64,000 nt of DNA from positions 54,495 through 118,494 of the forward strand of contig PDZX01000005.1 in assembly GCA_002753185.1 (NCBI GenBank). Direction: 5' to 3'. The translations under genes and the position numbers were made by a program. Shown here piece by piece: positions 1-9,064 of the stretch. The stretch comes from Magnetococcales bacterium WMHbin3 (GTDB lineage Bacteria > Pseudomonadota > Magnetococcia > Magnetococcales > Magnetaquicoccaceae). The notes under the pieces are model-generated. The model worked only from the letters and a program-made list of their open reading frames with translations, ran no database searches and was not told the DNA's origin. Position 1 is the stretch's first letter, and the number at the start of each line of letters is the position of its first letter.

Positions 1-1
1 G

Positions 2-1894
2 GCCCATCTGGACCTGGTGATCAGCGTGGATTCGGCGGTGGCGCATCTGGCTGGCGGGTTGGGGGTGCCCTGCTGGTTGCTGCTGGCCGCGCGCGGCACG
101 GACTGGCGCTGGCTGCGCGACCGGGAGGATTCGCCGTGGTATCCGGAGACGATGCGTCTGTTTCGCCAGACCCGCCCCGGCGACTGGAAAGAAGTGGCGG
201 AACGGGTGACGATGTGCCTGCTGCAGGCGGTCATGGAGCGGCGATTCGAACAACTGGCCGCCCTGCTCGAATCGGGCCGTCTTGCCGAGGCCGAGGGGGT
301 GGCGCGCCGGCTTGTGGCGCTCGCGCCGGGGGAGGCGCGCAATCATCACAATCTGGGTGTGATCCTGCGTGGGCTGGGCCGATCCGGGGAGGCCGAGGAG
401 GCCTTGCGCCAGGCCGTGGCCTTGGATCCCGGGTTCGCGCCGGGCTGGAACGAACTGGGACGGAGCCTGCTGGAGCGGAGACGCTGGGAGGAGGCGGCGG
501 CCTGCCTGGCGGGGGTGAGCGACGCCGTCTCTTGCAACCTGCGTGGGGTGGCGCTGATGCGTCTGGAGCGGCCAGGGGAGGCCGAGGCGTGCTTCCGCGA
601 CGCGTTGCGCCTGCGACCGGACCTGGTGGAGGCCATGACCAACCTGGCGCTGAGCCTGGCCGCGCGCAACCTGGACGAGGAGGCCGATGCGTGGCACCAG
701 GCGGCCCTGACGCAAGAACCGGAACGGGCCGAACTCCATTTCAACCGGGGTGTCCTGCTGGAAAAGGGCCAGCGCTGGCGCGAAGCCGAGGCGGCCTATC
801 GGCAGGCGGTGCGTTTACGGCCCGATTACGCGGAAGGCTGGGAGAATCTGGGCAATCTCCTGAAGGGATCGGATCGGATCCGCGAGGCCGAGGCGGCCTT
901 GCGCGAGGCGCTGCGCCTGCGGCCCGATCACGCCGACACACGCTGGAATCTGGCGCTGTTCAACCTCTCCCTGGGGCGGCTGGAGCCGGCATGGCCCCTC
1001 TACGAGGCGCGCATGCATCCCGGCTGCTCCATGCGACGCGCCATGGGGACCGTCCCGGTCGAGGCGCCGTTTCCTTTGTGGCGCGGGGAGGATCTGACGG
1101 GCAAATCCCTGCTGGTCCTGCCGGAACAGGGCTACGGGGATCAGATCCAGTTCTGCCGTTATCTCCCCCTGCTGCGTACACGGGGCGTGGCGCATGTCAC
1201 CGTGGCGTGCCTGGCGCCCTTGACGGCATTGTTCGCCGGCCTGGAGGGGGTGGACCAGGTCATGGAGGTGGATGATGTCGGCAAGGAGTCCCCCTGGCAC
1301 GACTACTGGATTTTTCTTCTCTCTCTGCCGCATCGTTTCGCCACGTCCCTGACCACCCTTCCGGCCAGCATCCCCTATCTGCGGGCGCCTCCGGAACGGC
1401 TGGCCCTGTGGGGGGATCGCCTCGCCGCTCTGCCGGACGGGTTGCGGGTGGGGCTGGTCTGGCGAGGCAACCCGGAAAACCCCCTCGATGCGCACCGTTC
1501 CCTGCCCGATCCGCAGTTGCTGGCCCCGCTCTGGCGGATTCGCGGGGCGGTATTTGTCGATTTGCAGCGGGAGGAAACGACGCGGCTGCCTTCCGGGTTG
1601 TTCCTGGCCCATCCGGGCGGGGCCATCCGGGATTTCGCCGACACAGCGGCCATCCTGGCCCACCTGGACCTGCTGATCACCGTGGACTCCGCGCTGGCCT
1701 TTCTGGCCGGGGCGCTGGGCAAACGGTGCTGGGTGATGCTGCCCGCCCGCCATGCCAATCCCATCTGGATGCGGGACCGGGAGGAGTCCCCCTGGTATCC
1801 CGGCGTGGTGCGGTTGTTTCGCCAGGAACATCCTGGGGAGTGGAACGGCGTGGTGGAACGGGTGGCAGAGGCATTGGCGGAAAGATGCGGATAA
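2..1894 (+). CDS. TPR / glycosyltransferase-9-like modular protein (5' partial)
   Basis: The reading frame is open from the first bases of the window, so the start lies upstream. The first ~65 residues are the end of one glycosyltransferase module (VDSAVAHLAG, then DWRWLRDREDSPWYP and LFRQ). Residues ~75-325 are TPR repeats with the usual A/E-A-E-A-x-x-x-A-L pattern. Residues ~345-620 are a second complete module: GKSLLVLPEQGYGDQ, GLVWRGNP...AHRSLP, then a further VDSALAFLAG/DREESPWYP ending. This module resembles the heptosyltransferase (GT9, GT-B fold) domains that follow TPRs in many environmental proteobacteria. Family knowledge suggests transfer of a sugar to protein or surface polymer; donor and target are unknown. 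The stop overlaps the start of the next, homologous gene by 10 bases, so the two are co-translated and probably arose by duplication. Confidence 0.85.
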   Translation, partial: AHLDLVISVDSAVAHLAGGLGVPCWLLLAARGTDWRWLRDREDSPWYPETMRLFRQTRPGDWKEVAERVTMCLLQAVMERRFEQLAALLESGRLAEAEGVARRLVALAPGEARNHHNLGVILRGLGRSGEAEEALRQAVALDPGFAPGWNELGRSLLERRRWEEAAACLAGVSDAVSCNLRGVALMRLERPGEAEACFRDALRLRPDLVEAMTNLALSLAARNLDEEADAWHQAALTQEPERAELHFNRGVLLEKGQRWREAEAAYRQAVRLRPDYAEGWENLGNLLKGSDRIREAEAALREALRLRPDHADTRWNLALFNLSLGRLEPAWPLYEARMHPGCSMRRAMGTVPVEAPFPLWRGEDLTGKSLLVLPEQGYGDQIQFCRYLPLLRTRGVAHVTVACLAPLTALFAGLEGVDQVMEVDDVGKESPWHDYWIFLLSLPHRFATSLTTLPASIPYLRAPPERLALWGDRLAALPDGLRVGLVWRGNPENPLDAHRSLPDPQLLAPLWRIRGAVFVDLQREETTRLPSGLFLAHPGGAIRDFADTAAILAHLDLLITVDSALAFLAGALGKRCWVMLPARHANPIWMRDREESPWYPGVVRLFRQEHPGEWNGVVERVAEALAERCG

Positions 1895-4800
1895 AACGAT
1901 CCTCCGCTGCGCGGGTGGCGGAACTCTATGGCGCGGGACGGCTGAAAGAGGCCCTGGCCGAGGCCGGGCGCGCACTGGCGCATGGCAGGGAGGATCCCTA
2001 CCTGTTGAACCTGGCGGCGGCCTGTCACATGGGGCTGGGCGACGCACGGGCGGCCCTGCAGTGCTGGCAACGGGCCGTGGCGGTGGCCCCGGACTTCGCC
2101 GAGGGTCACAACAACCTGGGGATCCTGCTCATGGAGTTGCGGCGCCTCGACGAGGCCGAGGCCGCCTTCCGCGAGGCCCTGCGCCAGCGGCCGGACTACC
2201 GCGACGGCTGTTACAACCTGGCCATGCTGCTGCTCGCCCGCGACCGCCGCCAGGAGGCCGAGCCGTTCCTGCAACGGGTGGTGCGGCTCGATCCGGGCCA
2301 TGGTTTGGCGTGGAACAATCTGGGGGTGGTCCTGAAGACGCGCGGGGCGTTCGCCGAGGCCGAGGCCGCCTATCGTTGCGCCATTGCCCTGCTCCCGAAC
2401 GGCGCGGACAACCACTACAACCTGGCCAATCTCCTGACAACGGACAAACGGCCCGCCGAGGCCGAAGCTGCCTTCCGCCAGACCCTGCGCCTGGCCCCGC
2501 GCCATGCCCGCGCCATGACCAACCTGGGGGTGCTGCTGGCCGGAGAGCACCGCGCCACGGAGGCCGAAACCCTCTACCGCCAGGCGCTGGCCATCGAGGA
2601 GGACGAGGAGACCTGGTACAATCTGGGCATCCTGCTCAAGGAAGAGCAACGACTCCCGGAGGCCGAGGCCGCCTATCGGCGCGCCCTGGCGCTGCTCCCG
2701 GACTCCTGCCGGGTGATCTGGAACCTCTCCCTGCTCCTTCTGTCGCAAGGCCGTTACGAGGAGGGGTGGCCCCTCCACGAAATCCGCTACCATCCGCGCA
2801 AACCCGACCCGGCCGCCATCCCCATCCAGCCCGGTTACCCCATGTGGCAGGGGGAGGAGATCGTCGGAAAATCCCTGCTGATCGTGGGCGAGCAGGGGTG
2901 CGGGGATCAGATTCAGATGGCCCGCTTTCTTCATGCTCTCAAAAAGGCGGGCGCCGGCATGCTCACGCTGGTCTGCGCCCCGGAACTCACGCCCCTGCTG
3001 GCAACCCTCGCGGACGCGGACCGGGTGTTGCCCAAGGAGGAGGGCATGGTCCATCCCCGGCACGATTTCTGGGTCTTTTCCGGCTCAGTGCCCTATCGTC
3101 TGGGGGTAACCCTGGCGAACCTGCCCGCCCCCATTCCCTGTCTCCAGCCCCCGCCGGGACGGGCATCCGTCTGGGAAGCGCGGCTGCCGGAGCGGGGTTT
3201 CCGGGTCGGGCTGGTCTGGAAGGGCAACCCCCGCCACAAGAACGACCCCCACCGCTCCCTGCCCGGCCTGGCGACCCTGGCGCCCTTGTGGCGGGTGCCA
3301 GAGGTGGTCTTCGTCTCCTTGCAAAAAGGGAGCGGGGAGGAGGAGGCGCTCTCCCCTCCGGCAGGGCAGCCCCTGCTCCAGTGGGGGGAGGCGTTGACGG
3401 ATTTCGGGGAGACGGCGGCCCTGGCCTCCCGGCTGGATCTGGTGATCACCATCGATTCCGCCGTCGCCCATCTGGCCGGATCCCTGGGGATCCCCTGCCG
3501 GGTGATGCTGCCGGCCCACGACAGCGACTGGCGCTGGCTGCGCGACCGGGAGGATTCCCCCTGGTATCCGGGGGTGATGCGTCTGTTTCGCCAGTTCCGG
3601 CGCGGGGAGTGGCAGCCGGTGGTGGAGGCCGTGGCCGAGGAACTGGCCGGGCTGGCCGATCCCCGGCATGCCCATGAAATTTATAATCATGCCCTGGACC
3701 TGCACGAGGCCAATCGCCGCGCCGAGGCCGAGGCGGCCTATCGTTTGGCGCTACGCCTGGCCCCGGAGATGGTGGAGGGGCTTTGCAATCTCGCTGCCCT
3801 GATGCAGGCGGAAAACCGCCCGGACGAGGCGGAACGGTTGTGGCGCCGCGCCCTGGCTCTCGCCCCGGAGGATGTGGATCTTCTCAATAATCTTGGCAAT
3901 TCATTGGCCGGAAGCAACCGGCACGAGGAGGCCGAACCCCTGTTGCGCCAGGCGATCCATCTGGCCCCGGAGCGCGAGGATGCCTGCATCAATTTGGGAG
4001 TATCGTTGAAAAACAGCCTGCGGGACGCCGAAGCCGAGGCGTTGTTCCGGGGGCTATTGGCCCGCAATCCGGGGTGTGTGGCCGCATGGAACAATCTGGG
4101 CAACCTGATGCTGGCGCGCTGCCGATACGCCGAGGCCGGGGAGATGTTCCGGGAGGCCCTGCGCATCCGTCCCGATGACGTGGACACCTTGTGGAACCTG
4201 GGGCAACTCCTGTTGACCCTGGGGCGTTTTCTGGAGGCGTGGCCCCTGTACGAACTGCGCGCCCCACGGCGGAAGAGGTCGCTTCCCTTTCCAGAGTGGC
4301 GGGGCGAGGATCTGGCGGGGGGATCCCTGCTGATCCTGCCGGAACAGGGGTGCGGGGATCAGATTCAGTTCGTCCGGTTTTTGCACACGTTACGGCACAG
4401 GGGGGTTGGTTTCATCACCCTGGTCTGTCATCCCGGTCTGGTCCCCCTGTTCGCCGGCCTGGCCGACCGGGTGATTGCCGAGGGTGAAGCCTATCCGGCC
4501 CACGACCGTTGGATCTTCCTGCTCTCCATTCCCCATCGGCTGGGGGTGACATTGGAGACCATTCCCCCATGGCGGCTCCCCGCGCCGACGCCCCGGACCG
4601 GGATGCCGTGGCCCGTCGGCTTCCGGGTGGGCCTGGCCTGGAAGGGGAACCCCAACCATCGCAACGACGGCCACCGTTCCCTGCCGGGCCTCTTTGTGCT
4701 GGCCCCCTTGTGGGAGGTCCCCGGCGTGGTGTTCGTCAGCCTGCAAAAGGGGCGCGGGGAGGAAGAGTCCGTCGCCCCTCCCGTGGGGCAACCGTTGCTG

Positions 4801-5085
4801 GCCATGCCGGAGGCGTTGACGGATTTCGCCGCCACCGCCGCCTGGATCATGGAACTGGATCTGGTGATCGCGGTGGATTCCGCCGTGGCGCATCTGGCCT
4901 GCTCGTTGGGCAAGGCGTGCTGGATTCTGCTGCCGGCCCGGGCGCCCGACTGGCGCTGGCTGACCGACCGTGCGGACTCCCCCTGGTATCCGGGTGTGGC
5001 GCGTCTGTTCCGGCAGGCGCGACCGGGGGATTGGAGCGCGGTGGCGGAGCGGATGCGGGACGAATTGTCGCTAATGGTCCGATAA
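1885..5085 (+). CDS. TPR-GT9-TPR-GT9 double-module protein, 1066 aa
   Basis: Start is the ATG at 1885 inside the end of the preceding gene; upstream in-frame starts fall inside that gene and were rejected. Order: TPRs ~10-300, glycosyltransferase-9-like module ~320-585 (GKSLLIVGEQGCGDQ near 325, GLVWKGNP, HRSLPGL, IDSAVAHLAG near 521, DREDSPWYP), second TPR block ~590-790, second glycosyltransferase module ~805-1066 (GSLLILPEQGCGDQ, GLAWKGNP, VDSAVAHLAC, DRADSPWYP). The two halves are clearly paralogous to each other and to the gene upstream. No signal peptide or membrane segment is seen, so it is expected in the cytoplasm. Likely glycosylates a surface or flagellar/pilus target, but the target cannot be read from the sequence. 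Confidence 0.88.
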   Translation: MRIKRSSAARVAELYGAGRLKEALAEAGRALAHGREDPYLLNLAAACHMGLGDARAALQCWQRAVAVAPDFAEGHNNLGILLMELRRLDEAEAAFREALRQRPDYRDGCYNLAMLLLARDRRQEAEPFLQRVVRLDPGHGLAWNNLGVVLKTRGAFAEAEAAYRCAIALLPNGADNHYNLANLLTTDKRPAEAEAAFRQTLRLAPRHARAMTNLGVLLAGEHRATEAETLYRQALAIEEDEETWYNLGILLKEEQRLPEAEAAYRRALALLPDSCRVIWNLSLLLLSQGRYEEGWPLHEIRYHPRKPDPAAIPIQPGYPMWQGEEIVGKSLLIVGEQGCGDQIQMARFLHALKKAGAGMLTLVCAPELTPLLATLADADRVLPKEEGMVHPRHDFWVFSGSVPYRLGVTLANLPAPIPCLQPPPGRASVWEARLPERGFRVGLVWKGNPRHKNDPHRSLPGLATLAPLWRVPEVVFVSLQKGSGEEEALSPPAGQPLLQWGEALTDFGETAALASRLDLVITIDSAVAHLAGSLGIPCRVMLPAHDSDWRWLRDREDSPWYPGVMRLFRQFRRGEWQPVVEAVAEELAGLADPRHAHEIYNHALDLHEANRRAEAEAAYRLALRLAPEMVEGLCNLAALMQAENRPDEAERLWRRALALAPEDVDLLNNLGNSLAGSNRHEEAEPLLRQAIHLAPEREDACINLGVSLKNSLRDAEAEALFRGLLARNPGCVAAWNNLGNLMLARCRYAEAGEMFREALRIRPDDVDTLWNLGQLLLTLGRFLEAWPLYELRAPRRKRSLPFPEWRGEDLAGGSLLILPEQGCGDQIQFVRFLHTLRHRGVGFITLVCHPGLVPLFAGLADRVIAEGEAYPAHDRWIFLLSIPHRLGVTLETIPPWRLPAPTPRTGMPWPVGFRVGLAWKGNPNHRNDGHRSLPGLFVLAPLWEVPGVVFVSLQKGRGEEESVAPPVGQPLLAMPEALTDFAATAAWIMELDLVIAVDSAVAHLACSLGKACWILLPARAPDWRWLTDRADSPWYPGVARLFRQARPGDWSAVAERMRDELSLMVR

Positions 5086-5140
5086 TTGCCTGCCTTGCTT
5101 TATGACACTCACATTTTGACACCGACAAAGGGGTAAGACC

Positions 5141-5269
5141 ATGACCGAACAGGCCCAGGAGTTCATCGCTTCGCTGGAGGCGCAAAACCGGACGCTGATG
5201 GAGATGATCCGCCATTTCGAGGAGGATCTCGCCATTGAGGAACGCCGCGCCCTGCTGCGCTACCTGTAA
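5141..5269 (+). CDS. Small 42-aa hypothetical protein
   Basis: ATG at 5141 preceded by an AAAGGGG-type ribosome site at ~5127-5133. The product begins MTEQAQEFIASLEAQNR and ends RRALLRYL; it is charged, has no cysteine and should form one amphipathic helix. It sits 55 bases after the TPR-glycosyltransferase gene and before a candidate terminator, so it may be the last gene of that operon. I do not recognise a family. Support is the start signal, codon-like composition and position only. Confidence 0.5.
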   Translation: MTEQAQEFIASLEAQNRTLMEMIRHFEEDLAIEERRALLRYL

Positions 5270-5285
5270 CCGCCATCCCCCGAAG

Positions 5286-5327
5286 ACGCGGCTGGAAGGA
5301 CGCCATCCGCGTTTTCCGTTTTTTTTT
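5286..5327 (+). terminator. Candidate intrinsic terminator
   Basis: ACGCGG (5286-5291) can pair with CCGCGT (5307-5312) across a 15-base loop, followed closely by a run of nine T (5319-5327). It lies just after the 42-aa ORF and would end the TPR-glycosyltransferase transcript. The stem is short, so the call is tentative. Confidence 0.35.
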
Positions 5328-5418
5328 CATCAGTTGGTCGGAAGAAACTGGTCCTCAAACTGTACTTTTTTACAACTATTTATATGTAACATGAACCGAA
5401 AATATTACACGCGAATCG

Positions 5419-6315
5419 TCAATACCCCCGTCGCCGCATGGCCATCAGCTCGTCCATCTTGGCGCGCTCGTAAGCGGTGAGGAGTACGGCGTTTTCCGGG
5501 GTGGGACTGGAAAAATAAACCCGCAGGATCCGCAGCCGTTCGATCTCCGCCGGGTTGAGCTTCGGCTCCCAGGGGCGGATCACCAGCAGGTTGGCGGCGA
5601 TGCGGGGCAGCTTTTCACGGACCGGATAGTCGCGGTACGAGGGCATGCGCATGGGGCCATACGGCACGAAACGCCGCTCGGCGACCAGTTGGGTCGCGCC
5701 CGCGCCGCCCTCCGGCAGATTGATGGCGCCTTTGCTCCAGGCCGACCAGACCACGCTTCGACCGGCGTCCTTGTAGCCGTCGAGGGGGGCCACCCCCCCT
5801 TGCGGCGTCCGGCCGGGCGAGTCGAGCACGAAGATTTGACCTTGCCATTGGGCAACCAGGATTACATGATAGACACCATGCCGGTCATCCGGCGCCAGGG
5901 TGACGATCCTCAGCTCGCTTTCCGGGAATCCCGCCTCGCGCAACAAAAGCAGTTTGGCCAGGGCATAATCCTCGCAATCCCCGCCGTCGCGATAGGCCTC
6001 CCCAGGGGAGAGCCAGATGTTATCCGGGTCGTCCCGGTAGGTGATCCGGCGGTTGACGAGATCCTGCGCGGCGCGCAACTTCTCCGGCATGGCAAGCCCC
6101 GTGACCACCCGCAGGTCCGCCTGCCACGCCATCGGTGTGTGCCGTGCATGCCGGTCCATGGCGCGCGCCATTTTGTCGCTCCGGCCGGAAGCGTCCGCTT
6201 CCGGGGGCTGCTGGCGAAACAGCGCCGACGACGACAACCGCTCCGCCCCGATGGCCGGTGGCATGGCCAAGGTCAAGGCGAACAAAACCCACGCATGTTT
6301 GATAAAGTATCGCAT
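5419..6315 (-). CDS. Transglutaminase-like cysteine peptidase (BTLCP, peptidase C93 type)
   Basis: Start chosen at 6315 because it gives a clean signal peptide (MRYFIKHAWVLFALTLAMPP...IGA); the longer reading frame runs backwards through the next gene. The catalytic triad of the bacterial transglutaminase-like cysteine proteinases is visible: Cys114 in GGDCEDYA, His150 in GVYHVILV, Asp165 in VLDS. In characterised members (LapG) this periplasmic protease cleaves a surface adhesin under c-di-GMP control through LapD. No LapD or adhesin gene lies in this window, so the substrate is unknown. Length 298 aa, somewhat longer than LapG because of a C-terminal extension after residue ~190. It is divergent from the gene at 6334 with only 18 bases between start codons. 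Confidence 0.82.
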   Translation of the reverse strand: MRYFIKHAWVLFALTLAMPPAIGAERLSSSALFRQQPPEADASGRSDKMARAMDRHARHTPMAWQADLRVVTGLAMPEKLRAAQDLVNRRITYRDDPDNIWLSPGEAYRDGGDCEDYALAKLLLLREAGFPESELRIVTLAPDDRHGVYHVILVAQWQGQIFVLDSPGRTPQGGVAPLDGYKDAGRSVVWSAWSKGAINLPEGGAGATQLVAERRFVPYGPMRMPSYRDYPVREKLPRIAANLLVIRPWEPKLNPAEIERLRILRVYFSSPTPENAVLLTAYERAKMDELMAMRRRGY

Positions 6316-6333
6316 ACCCAAGGAGAGTGACAC

Positions 6334-6690
6334 ATGACAGGCGGCAACAAGGATGGACGCGGTTACACGGTTTCCATGGAGTTCGAGACGATCTCCCTGC
6401 CCCCCTTCCGGGACATCATGGTCCTGGCCAGAAAATGTCCGGTGGGGATGATCGGCCTGAGCAAATGCATGGGCCTGATGGCCCCGGACGGCTTCGAAAT
6501 GGTGGAGGTCGAACACGAAACCGTAGAAGCCATCCTGGTCAGCAAACAACTCATCAAACGTCTATCCGTGCTAAAAATTCTCGAGATTCTCAACGAAAAA
6601 GTGTTTCCATTCATCTCTCATGGCGAGATTATCAGAATCCAGTTTCATGTCAAGATTCAGTATGATCGCATCGAGGGCAGCCTGGAGTAA
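6334..6690 (+). CDS. Hypothetical protein, 118 aa
   Basis: Starts MTGGNKDGRG with a good AAGGAGAG ribosome site at 6320-6327. Cytoplasmic, no membrane segment; the second half is rich in Ile/Leu/Val and ends with IRIQFHVKIQYDRIEGSLE. It stops six bases before the hybrid histidine kinase and is almost certainly co-transcribed with it, so a role as a partner of that kinase is plausible. I do not recognise a domain family. Confidence 0.7.
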   Translation: MTGGNKDGRGYTVSMEFETISLPPFRDIMVLARKCPVGMIGLSKCMGLMAPDGFEMVEVEHETVEAILVSKQLIKRLSVLKILEILNEKVFPFISHGEIIRIQFHVKIQYDRIEGSLE

Positions 6691-6696
6691 AAAAGG

Positions 6697-8673
6697 ATGA
6701 CCATCGAGCCGCTGATCCGCCGCGACTGCCCGACGGTCGATGCCTTCGCCGGGGTGGACGCCGTGGAGACCGAACTGCTGCGGCATGGATTCCTGGCGGT
6801 GGTACGGGACGGGACATTCCATGGCCTCCTGGTGACGGACGACATCATCGAGCGGCACCATAACCTGGTGATCGACTGCCTGCGCCCCAAACCCGTCGTC
6901 GATCCGGACGCTCCGGTGCGCCATGCCTTCGAACTGATGAAAAGCCATCATCTGACGGTTCTGCCCGTGCTTCTGGATGGCCGCCTGCTGGGGGTGATCA
7001 CCCAGATGGCGATCCTCGAGCATCTGGCCAACACAGGCGAGGCGTTCGAACGGCAGATCGCCGACCAGTTGCGGGAATTGCTGGCCATCAACGAACAGTT
7101 GCGCAGGGAAGTCCAGGAGCGCACGGCGGCGGAAGCACGGGCACGGGCAGCCAAACAGGCCAACTCCACCTTTCTGGCCAATATCAGTCACGAGATCCGC
7201 ACCCCCTTGCACATCGTCATCGGCCTGAGCCAAATCCTGGAGGAACGGGCGGCGGGCATGACGCCGGATCAGGTGACCGAACAGTTGCACAAGATCCAGG
7301 CCGCCGGACACCATCTGTTGGCATTGATCAGCCAGATGCTGGATCTCTCCCTGGCGGAAATCGACCAGGTGAGGATCCACCCGGAGCCGTGCTCCCCCAA
7401 CCGCATTCTGGAGACGCTGACGGCGATCTTCCAGTACGAGGCGCGCCGGAAAGGCAACCGCCTCGATTGCGCCGGCGACGAGCGCATCGGCATGGTGCTG
7501 GCCGATTCGTTGCGGCTGCGGCAGGTGTTGTTGAACCTGCTCGCCACCGCCAATCACTTCACCGAAGAGGGCGAGATCTCCCTGGGCGCCCGGCTGGAGG
7601 AGAACCGGGACGGCAAGACGCGCATCGCCTTTCATGTGGAGGATACGGGCGTGGGAATTCCCGCCGGAGAACTGGCCACCCTGTTCGAACCCTTTGGCCA
7701 GGGGACTCCCGACGAGACGGGCCGGTTGGGCGGCATCGGCCTGGGACTGGCCTTCAGCCGCGTCCTGGTGGAACGGATGGGCGGCAGGATCCAGGTGGAG
7801 AGCCACCCCAACGAGGGCAGCCGCTTCCGTTTCACCCTGGAGTTGACGACCGTGCCTGGGGAGGAGGCCAGGCACTCCATGGCCCCGGCGGCGTCCGCGC
7901 AACCCACGGCGTTCATCCTGTTGATCGAGGACGACGCCATGAGCCGCGCGATGCTGGAGCAGATGCTGACGATGGACGGTCACCGGGTGGTGGGCGTGGA
8001 GTACGCCGACGAGGCCTTCGAGGCATTGGCGCGGGAGCGGTTCGATCTGATCCTGACCGATCTGCGCATGCCCGATATCGATGGCATGGAGGTGATCCGA
8101 CAGGTGCGCGCCATGGCGGATCCCGACCGCGCGGCCACGCCGATTCTGGTGTTGACCGCCGATGCCGCGCCCCAACGTCTCGCCGCCGCCCTGGAAGCCG
8201 GGGCGAACGCCGTGATGACCAAGCCCATGGAACTGCGGCGGCTGCGCCAGGTCATGGCGCGCATACACGCGGGAGAGACCTTTGCCGATGACCGGGAGAG
8301 GCCACGGGAACACGAAACCAACGCCGCCCCGTTGCTGGACACGGAGGTGTTGACCCATGCCCTGCAATCCCTGGGGCGGGAACGGGTGGAGCGGATCTGC
8401 CGGCAATTCCCCGCCTCCAGCGCCAGGATGCTGGCATTCCTGCAGCAGGGGCTGGAGGGCGAGGATCGGGAGGCCATGGCCCTGGCGGCGCATCGCTTCG
8501 CGGGAAGCGCCACCCATCTGGGGATGCGCATGGTGGTCGCCCTGGCGCGCGAGATCGAGGAGCAGGCCCGGCTGCTCCCCATGGCAGCCGTGGCCAGGCT
8601 GGTGCGACAGTTCCAGCAGGCGGTGGCGGATTCCCAGACGCAATTGGATTGCTGGTTGACTTCCATTCATTAA
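6697..8673 (+). CDS. CBS-domain hybrid histidine kinase (HisKA-HATPase-REC-Hpt)
   Basis: Domains in order: paired CBS-like repeats ~1-115 (GFLAVVRDGTFHGLLV and LTVLPVLLDGRLLGVITQ), a coiled coil ~120-155, HisKA with phospho-accepting His165 in SHEIRTPLH, HATPase ~270-390 (DTGVGIP, GGIGLGLAFS), receiver ~405-520 with Asp455 in LTDLRMPD and the lysine in MTKPME, and a C-terminal Hpt with His599 in AAHRFAGSATHLG. All phosphorelay residues are present. There is no transmembrane segment, so it is a soluble sensor; CBS pairs usually bind adenine nucleotides or other small ligands, which suggests an energy or nucleotide input. No output regulator is adjacent, so the Hpt must pass phosphate to a protein elsewhere. 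Confidence 0.9.
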   Translation: MTIEPLIRRDCPTVDAFAGVDAVETELLRHGFLAVVRDGTFHGLLVTDDIIERHHNLVIDCLRPKPVVDPDAPVRHAFELMKSHHLTVLPVLLDGRLLGVITQMAILEHLANTGEAFERQIADQLRELLAINEQLRREVQERTAAEARARAAKQANSTFLANISHEIRTPLHIVIGLSQILEERAAGMTPDQVTEQLHKIQAAGHHLLALISQMLDLSLAEIDQVRIHPEPCSPNRILETLTAIFQYEARRKGNRLDCAGDERIGMVLADSLRLRQVLLNLLATANHFTEEGEISLGARLEENRDGKTRIAFHVEDTGVGIPAGELATLFEPFGQGTPDETGRLGGIGLGLAFSRVLVERMGGRIQVESHPNEGSRFRFTLELTTVPGEEARHSMAPAASAQPTAFILLIEDDAMSRAMLEQMLTMDGHRVVGVEYADEAFEALARERFDLILTDLRMPDIDGMEVIRQVRAMADPDRAATPILVLTADAAPQRLAAALEAGANAVMTKPMELRRLRQVMARIHAGETFADDRERPREHETNAAPLLDTEVLTHALQSLGRERVERICRQFPASSARMLAFLQQGLEGEDREAMALAAHRFAGSATHLGMRMVVALAREIEEQARLLPMAAVARLVRQFQQAVADSQTQLDCWLTSIH

Positions 8674-8692
8674 GAAAGGCAGAGAAAAACGG

Positions 8693-9064
8693 GTGGAAAA
8701 ACGTCCCTATTTCATCATCGGTGACCTGATTTCCAACGCGGCGGCGGCAGCGCTGGCCGCCTGGGTGGCGTCGCTGTTGCCCACCGGCTGGCCCATGGCC
8801 GTGGAGATGGTGGCGGGCATGGTACTGGGCATGCTGGCGGTCCTTCTGGTTTCGCCGGTTTTCATGTTGTTTTTCGGGGCATTGGAGGTGATGGTGCCCA
8901 CCATGCTGGGAAGTATGCTCGCCAGCATGCTCCCCAGCATGCATCCCGTCTTGCGGGAGGATATGGCGCACATGTTGTCCTGGGGCGCCGGGATCGGGGT
9001 GGGCTGCTGGCTGTTCACCCAGGCGGCGCATTTCTTCGTGCGGGGGGAGAGGCGGCATGGCTGA
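8693..9064 (+). CDS. Small integral membrane protein, 123 aa
   Basis: Start is GTG at 8693, 19 bases after the kinase gene, with an AAGGCAGAG-type ribosome site. Three hydrophobic stretches (roughly 12-28, 34-62 and 92-108) predict three membrane helices; the middle loop is Met/Pro rich (LGSMLASMLPSMHP). No known domain recognised. Its end overlaps the start of the methyltransferase gene by 8 bases, so the two are translationally coupled. Confidence 0.7.
   Translation: MEKRPYFIIGDLISNAAAAALAAWVASLLPTGWPMAVEMVAGMVLGMLAVLLVSPVFMLFFGALEVMVPTMLGSMLASMLPSMHPVLREDMAHMLSWGAGIGVGCWLFTQAAHFFVRGERRHG

Noticed and set aside
1375..3063. Long minus-strand frames across the TPR genes
   Set aside because: Mirror frames of TPR repeats rich in Gln/Gly/His; no start signal or domain.
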